Origin: Clostridia bacterium
GTDB lineage: Bacteria > Bacillota > Clostridia > DUPQ01
Assembly (NCBI GenBank): GCA_030592085.1
Contig: JAUUZV010000070.1
Location: forward strand, 1-10,279
Direction of reading: 5' to 3'
Length of the DNA: 10,279 nt
The translations under genes and the position numbers were made by a program. The notes under the pieces were generated by a model. That model did not search any database. It saw only the letters and a program-made list of their open reading frames with translations, and was not told the DNA's origin. Numbering within the stretch: the stretch's first letter is position 1; each line of letters begins with the position of its first letter. Of this stretch, positions 7,347 to 10,279 are shown piece by piece.

Positions 7347-7844
7347 ATGTGGAAGAGAGATAGAAATAATACAATAGAACTTATTATGGTAATGATTTTA
7401 CTCATTATTATAACTCTATCAATTTTCCTTTTAATACAAGGTGGCAGCAAATCATATGAGCAAATTTTAGCTAATAAAGATAGTTTTGATAAAGCTAGAG
7501 TTGCAAGTTCATTTATTAATGTAAAAATCAAACAAAATGACTATAGCAATTCTATTGAAATTGTTGATGATCAATTTGAAAATACTCCTTCTATTAAAAT
7601 AACACATCATGGAGATGAAGAAGGTTTGTTTACTTATTTAGTATATAAAAATGGTTATTTATATGAATGCTATATAGATGGATTTGATACACCTTCATTG
7701 GCTTTTAGTGAAGTAATTGTTAAAGTAGATAATATTTTATTCAAAGATTATAAAAATGGTAAAGGTATAGTTGTATATACAAGTTATATTGCACAAGAAC
7801 AAGTGATGGAATTACGTAATATCATCACATTTAGGACAAAGTAA
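7347..7844 (+). CDS. Bitopic membrane protein of the pilus operon, possibly DUF4860-like
   Basis: The 165-aa product has a short charged N terminus (MWKRDRNN), a membrane helix (about residues 10-30, TIELIMVMILLIIITLSIFL), a predicted coiled amphipathic stretch (SYEQILANKDSFDKARVASSFINVKIKQND) and a beta-rich external domain. The layout is pilin-like, and a Glu (residue 11) sits near the start of the hydrophobic helix, but there is no Gly for prepilin peptidase cleavage. The helix ending in a run like 'R-ASSFI-VKI-Q' reminds me of DUF4860 proteins found next to PilT/PilC genes in Clostridia; this is from memory and is tentative. The ATG follows immediately after an in-frame TAA. The nearest Shine-Dalgarno, AGAAGGAG at 7327-7334, is 12 nt away, longer than usual. 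The stop codon overlaps the next start by one base (TAATG), so the two genes are translationally coupled. It is probably an accessory or minor pilin of the machine. Confidence 0.7.
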   Translation: MWKRDRNNTIELIMVMILLIIITLSIFLLIQGGSKSYEQILANKDSFDKARVASSFINVKIKQNDYSNSIEIVDDQFENTPSIKITHHGDEEGLFTYLVYKNGYLYECYIDGFDTPSLAFSEVIVKVDNILFKDYKNGKGIVVYTSYIAQEQVMELRNIITFRTK

Positions 7845-8278
7845 TGAATAAATTTTATAAATTTGAAAAAGGATTTACTCTTGTTGAGATTATTATTGCT
7901 ATTGCTGCATTAGCATTAGTATGTGGTCTTGTGTTACAACTGTTTATATTAGCAGGAAATGTTAATGAAAGAGCTACCCAAAAACAACATGCCATTAATG
8001 AGTGCGCTAATGTTATTGAAGTTTTACATAGTTTAAATAATTTGGATGAAATTTATACAGATGAGTTTTTTAACGATTCAATAATAAAAAAAGATAGTAA
8101 TATAATAAGAATTATTCAAAATTACCCATTATATGACATTACAGTTATAACAGAAATTAATAAAAATTCTAATAAGATTATTAAAGTGACAATAAATGCT
8201 CAAAAAGAAGAGTTAGATTTACTAGATAATCCATTAAAAGTAACTCTTTTTATGGAGGTGAATAATGAAACTCCTTAA
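7844..8278 (+). CDS. Type IV prepilin-like protein with canonical class III signal
   Basis: This 144-aa protein is the only one in the operon with a textbook prepilin signal: a 10-residue basic leader MNKFYKFEKG, then F11-T-L-V-E15 followed by a hydrophobic helix (to about residue 34). Cleavage is expected after Gly10, giving a mature N-terminal Phe with Glu at +5, as in type IV pilins, T2SS pseudopilins and ComG pilins. The rest is a short helical and beta domain (about 100 residues) without a Cys pair; its single mature-domain Cys-containing segment is NECANVIEVLHS. No prepilin peptidase is in the window, so it must be encoded elsewhere. The start overlaps the previous stop (TAATG), with AGGA at 7833-7836. 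The 3' end overlaps the next gene by 14 bp. It may be the major pilin or a minor one such as ComGD/PilV type; size alone does not decide. Confidence 0.88.
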   Translation: MNKFYKFEKGFTLVEIIIAIAALALVCGLVLQLFILAGNVNERATQKQHAINECANVIEVLHSLNNLDEIYTDEFFNDSIIKKDSNIIRIIQNYPLYDITVITEINKNSNKIIKVTINAQKEELDLLDNPLKVTLFMEVNNETP

Positions 8279-8657
8279 AAAGAATATGAATAATGATAAA
8301 GGTGGCGCAAGTGTTGTTGTAGTAATTGTTTTAATGCTATTAATAATCTTAGCATTATCAGCTTTAGTAACAGCCGCTTCAAGTGAAAAATTAACAAACA
8401 AAGCACAAAAATGGATTTCAGAGTATTATGTATTAGAAGACATTGCTATGAATAATTTAATAAATTACATAGATAACGAAGACCCTGAAGAAGATAAATT
8501 AATAGGTTTTACAACTAAGGTAATAAATGATAAATGGATAGATGTTGAGTTTATGATAATAAATGATGAAATAATCATAAAAAAATGGAGTGAAAAACAA
8601 ACACCATTTATATATGATACAGGAGAGAAGTTTTTTGATGGACAGTTTGACGATTAG
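8265..8657 (+). CDS. Pseudopilin-like protein, GspK/PilX-like N terminus, last gene of the pilus operon
   Basis: The 130-aa product begins with a basic leader (MKLLKKNMNNDKGG), then A15-S-V-V-V-V-I-V-L-M-L-L-I, a strongly hydrophobic helix to about residue 38, and a charged external domain of about 90 residues rich in Asp, Glu and Trp. A Gly-Gly followed by Ala and a helix lacking Glu at +5 is the pattern of GspK and of PilX-like minor pilins, which cap the pseudopilus; the standard GFTLVE form is absent. After the helix come SSEKLTNKAQKWISEYYVLEDIA, consistent with the pilin alpha-1 C-half. The start is fixed by a strong GGAGGTG (8254-8260) inside the preceding gene, with which it overlaps by 14 bp. 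The external domain shows no motif I recognise. A candidate promoter for the following gene lies in its last codons. Confidence 0.72.
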   Translation: MKLLKKNMNNDKGGASVVVVIVLMLLIILALSALVTAASSEKLTNKAQKWISEYYVLEDIAMNNLINYIDNEDPEEDKLIGFTTKVINDKWIDVEFMIINDEIIIKKWSEKQTPFIYDTGEKFFDGQFDD

Positions 8658-8674
8658 TCAATTAATGATACAAT
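8647..8674 (+). promoter_or_regulatory. Candidate sigma-A promoter with extended -10 for the transglutaminase-like gene
   Basis: TTGACG (8647-8652, five of six consensus) is followed after 16 nt by TACAAT (8669-8674, five of six), with TGA immediately upstream of the -10 as an extended -10. The expected start near 8681 leaves a short leader that still contains the AAAGGAG ribosome binding site. The -35 lies within the last codons of the preceding pseudopilin-like gene. It is the best-looking promoter in the window and implies that the downstream gene can be expressed independently of the pilus operon. Confidence 0.6.
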
Positions 8675-8684
8675 TTATATTAAT

Positions 8685-8691
8685 AAAGGAG
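8685..8691 (+). promoter_or_regulatory. Ribosome binding site that fixes a TTG start
   Basis: AAAGGAG ends 5 nt before the TTG at 8697. No in-frame ATG is available before the middle of the protein, and starting at this TTG gives a complete signal peptide (MKKALIF...), so the site decides a non-ATG start. Confidence 0.8.
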
Positions 8692-8696
8692 ATAAA

Positions 8697-9497
8697 TTGA
8701 AAAAAGCACTAATATTTAGCATATTGATAATAATTATTGTTATTTCTATACCAGTTAGAGCTAGTGCTGCTGAATATATAATAGATACAACTAAAATTTC
8801 AAGTGGTATTATTGAAGTATCCTATGAATCTACTTTGAATACAGTTTATTATTTAAAAGTTATAAAAGGAGATAAAGATATATGGTATACATTAGTTAAA
8901 GGAAAAGTAGATCAATTTTCGTTAACTTTTGGTAATGGAACATATACATTTAAAATTTTAGAAACAACGGAAGCTGGGAAGGCTAGAACTGTAAAAAGTA
9001 TTGATGTTGATGTTTATATTGAGAATTCTCCAGATATTTATCTTAATTCTGTTCAAAATGTTAATTGGAATAATAATATGGATAGTATTGATTATTCCAA
9101 TGCTATTACCTATGAAACGATAGATAGTTTAATACAAAAAGTAAAAGCATATGAATTAATTATATTTAATTATTCATATGATGATAATAAATTTAGTAAT
9201 GTTAAATCTAGTTTTTATTTACCAGTTATTGATGATACATTTCACACGCAATTAGGTATTTGTTATGATTTTTCATCCTTATTAGCTGGAATGTTACGTA
9301 GTCAAGGTGTGCCTACTAAACTTGTAAAAGGATATGCTAAATTTTCAGGTGATGTATATCATGCATGGAATGAAGTATATATAAATGGTAAATGGTATGT
9401 AATTGATACCACTTATGATGCATATTATGTAAAAAGAGGGATTAAAGTAACGATGTTTAAAAATCCTAGTGATTATTCTAAGGTATACGAGTATTAA
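8697..9497 (+). CDS. Secreted transglutaminase-like (papain-fold) protein
   Basis: This 266-aa exported protein has an N-terminal signal peptide: basic MKK, a long Ile-rich core and an AxA-type site (A22-S-A24, with Ala25-Glu26 next), suggesting cleavage near residue 24 or 25. Residues about 26-115 look like a beta-sandwich (alternating hydrophobic strands, many Tyr/Thr). The C-terminal part is a transglutaminase-like domain with the full catalytic triad in family context: Cys189 in GICYDFSSLLAGMLRSQGVP, His222 in YHAWNEVYINGKWY and Asp237 in VIDTTYD. Bacterial members act as cysteine proteases, peptidases or cross-linkers outside the cell; the substrate here is unknown. Translation starts at TTG with a good ribosome binding site. 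It follows the pilus operon after 39 bp on the same strand but has its own candidate promoter, so it may be only partly co-transcribed. Its stop codon lies in the same TTAA as that of the convergent argH. Confidence 0.88.
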   Translation: MKKALIFSILIIIIVISIPVRASAAEYIIDTTKISSGIIEVSYESTLNTVYYLKVIKGDKDIWYTLVKGKVDQFSLTFGNGTYTFKILETTEAGKARTVKSIDVDVYIENSPDIYLNSVQNVNWNNNMDSIDYSNAITYETIDSLIQKVKAYELIIFNYSYDDNKFSNVKSSFYLPVIDDTFHTQLGICYDFSSLLAGMLRSQGVPTKLVKGYAKFSGDVYHAWNEVYINGKWYVIDTTYDAYYVKRGIKVTMFKNPSDYSKVYEY

Positions 9498-10279
9498 TTT
9501 TTAAGTTGTTCTTTTGCCTTGTTTATATGATTGGTTACAGCTTTTTTTGCAGGTCCACCAACTATATCTCTATTATTAACACAAGTTTCTATTGAAATAG
9601 CTTCATATATATCATTTTGTATTTGATCTGAGAATTTTTTATATTTTAAAAGAGATAACTGTTCAAGAGTTTTATTTTCTAATATACAATAAGCAACAAT
9701 CTTTCCAGTTATTTCATGGCTTGTTCTAAATGGGATACCTTTTTTAACCAAATAATCAGCTAAATCAGTTGCATTAGTAAAACCACTTAATGCATTATTT
9801 AATAAATTATCAATATTAAATGAACTAGTATCTAACATTTTAGTAAAAATAGAAAGAGACAACTTAACATTATCTATACTATCAAATAATGCAGGTTTAT
9901 CTTCTTGCATATCTTTGTTATATGCCATTGGTAGTGCTTTCATAACAGATAACATAGTCATTAAATTACCATAAACTCTACCAGTTTTTCCACGAACTAA
10001 TTCAGCAATATCTGGATTCTTTTTCTGCGGCATTATTGAACTACCTGTACTAAAAGCATCATCTAATTCTAAGTATGAAAACTCTTTTGTAGTCCATAAA
10101 ATTATTTCTTCAGATAATCTTGATAAATGCATCATAATTAGTGATATTGCAAATAATAATTCTAAAACATAATCACGATCACTAACAGAATCCATTGAGT
10201 TTTCAGTAATTGATGAAAATCCTAATAAATCACATACCATTTGACGATCAAGTGGGTAGGTTGTAGTTGCCATGGCACC
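9494..10279 (-). CDS. argH: Argininosuccinate lyase, C-terminal part (5' end beyond window)
   Basis: ArgH cleaves argininosuccinate to arginine and fumarate, the last step of arginine biosynthesis, in the cytoplasm. The frame is open to the window edge (the first visible residues are GAMATTTYPLDR, matching the family's GA-x-A-x-TT-x-P-x-DR), so the ATG at 10273 is an internal Met. About 261 residues are visible of an expected 460 or so. The fumarate lyase/aspartase signature GSSIMPQKKNP is at 10045-10013 and contains the mobile-loop catalytic Ser. It is followed by DIAELVRGKTGRVYGNL, the M-K-A-LP-AYNKDMQEDK segment and the C-terminal domain ending NNRDIVGGPAKKAV. These combined motifs favour ArgH over fumarase, adenylosuccinate lyase or aspartase. 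It converges on the transglutaminase-like gene with no spacer. No terminator is visible at its 3' end. Any argG or other arg genes would be upstream, outside the window. Confidence 0.95.
   Translation of the reverse strand, partial: GAMATTTYPLDRQMVCDLLGFSSITENSMDSVSDRDYVLELLFAISLIMMHLSRLSEEIILWTTKEFSYLELDDAFSTGSSIMPQKKNPDIAELVRGKTGRVYGNLMTMLSVMKALPMAYNKDMQEDKPALFDSIDNVKLSLSIFTKMLDTSSFNIDNLLNNALSGFTNATDLADYLVKKGIPFRTSHEITGKIVAYCILENKTLEQLSLLKYKKFSDQIQNDIYEAISIETCVNNRDIVGGPAKKAVTNHINKAKEQLKN

Noticed and set aside
8286..8657. Start of the last pseudopilin-like gene at the second Met (8286)
   Set aside because: GGAGGTG at 8254-8260 is ideally spaced for the ATG at 8265 and there is no comparable site for 8286.
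9480..9560. Terminator for the transglutaminase gene or argH
   Set aside because: The region has T-rich stretches but no inverted repeat of useful length next to them.
1..10279. CRISPR arrays, tRNA or rRNA genes, insertion sequences, phage genes
   Set aside because: No regularly spaced repeats, cloverleaf-like conserved sequences, transposase motifs or terminal inverted repeats were seen. The window is nearly filled by the genes listed.

Overview
The window is AT-rich bacterial DNA with densely packed genes, purine-rich ribosome binding sites and the standard genetic code (Trp is always TGG). The single-chain glycyl-tRNA synthetase, a PPDK whose catalytic residues keep clostridial numbering, a Firmicutes-type cysteine-cluster protein and a monoderm-looking pilus operon all point to a low-GC Firmicute, possibly a Bacilli/Mollicutes-related or clostridial gut lineage. 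I cannot place it to genus from the sequence alone.

Layout. (1) Bases 1-3882, plus strand: the 3' part of a glycyl-tRNA synthetase gene, then ppdK (pyruvate, phosphate dikinase) 15 bp downstream, closed by a hairpin terminator at 3902-3935 that can serve both strands. (2) Bases 3930-4418, minus strand: a YkgJ-like cysteine-cluster protein with no visible Shine-Dalgarno and a promoter-like element so close that the mRNA may be leaderless. (3) Bases 4419-4569: a 151-bp divergent intergenic region with a candidate extended -10 and a small hairpin at the predicted transcription start. (4) Bases 4570-8657, plus strand: a tightly packed operon encoding a 99-aa protein I do not recognise, a PilT-type ATPase, a PilC/GspF platform protein and four short single-pass proteins. 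Only one of these four carries a canonical prepilin cleavage site; the others look like pilin or pseudopilin relatives with altered N termini. (5) Bases 8697-9497: a secreted transglutaminase-like protein with a TTG start and what looks like its own extended -10 promoter inside the end of the preceding gene. (6) Bases 9494-10279, minus strand: the C-terminal part of argininosuccinate lyase (argH), converging on the transglutaminase gene so that both stop codons lie in one TTAA.

The most interesting part is region 4. It is a compact type IV pilus-like machine whose only ATPase in the window is of the PilT (retraction) type, beside a PilC but without a PilB/ComGA assembly ATPase, prepilin peptidase or PilM/N/O. 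Either the assembly motor lies elsewhere in the genome, or the PilT-like ATPase does both jobs. The exported transglutaminase-like protein downstream may act on the cell surface, but a link to the pilus rests only on position. No rRNA, tRNA, CRISPR array, insertion sequence or other mobile element was seen, and no gene-free stretch exceeds 300 bp.
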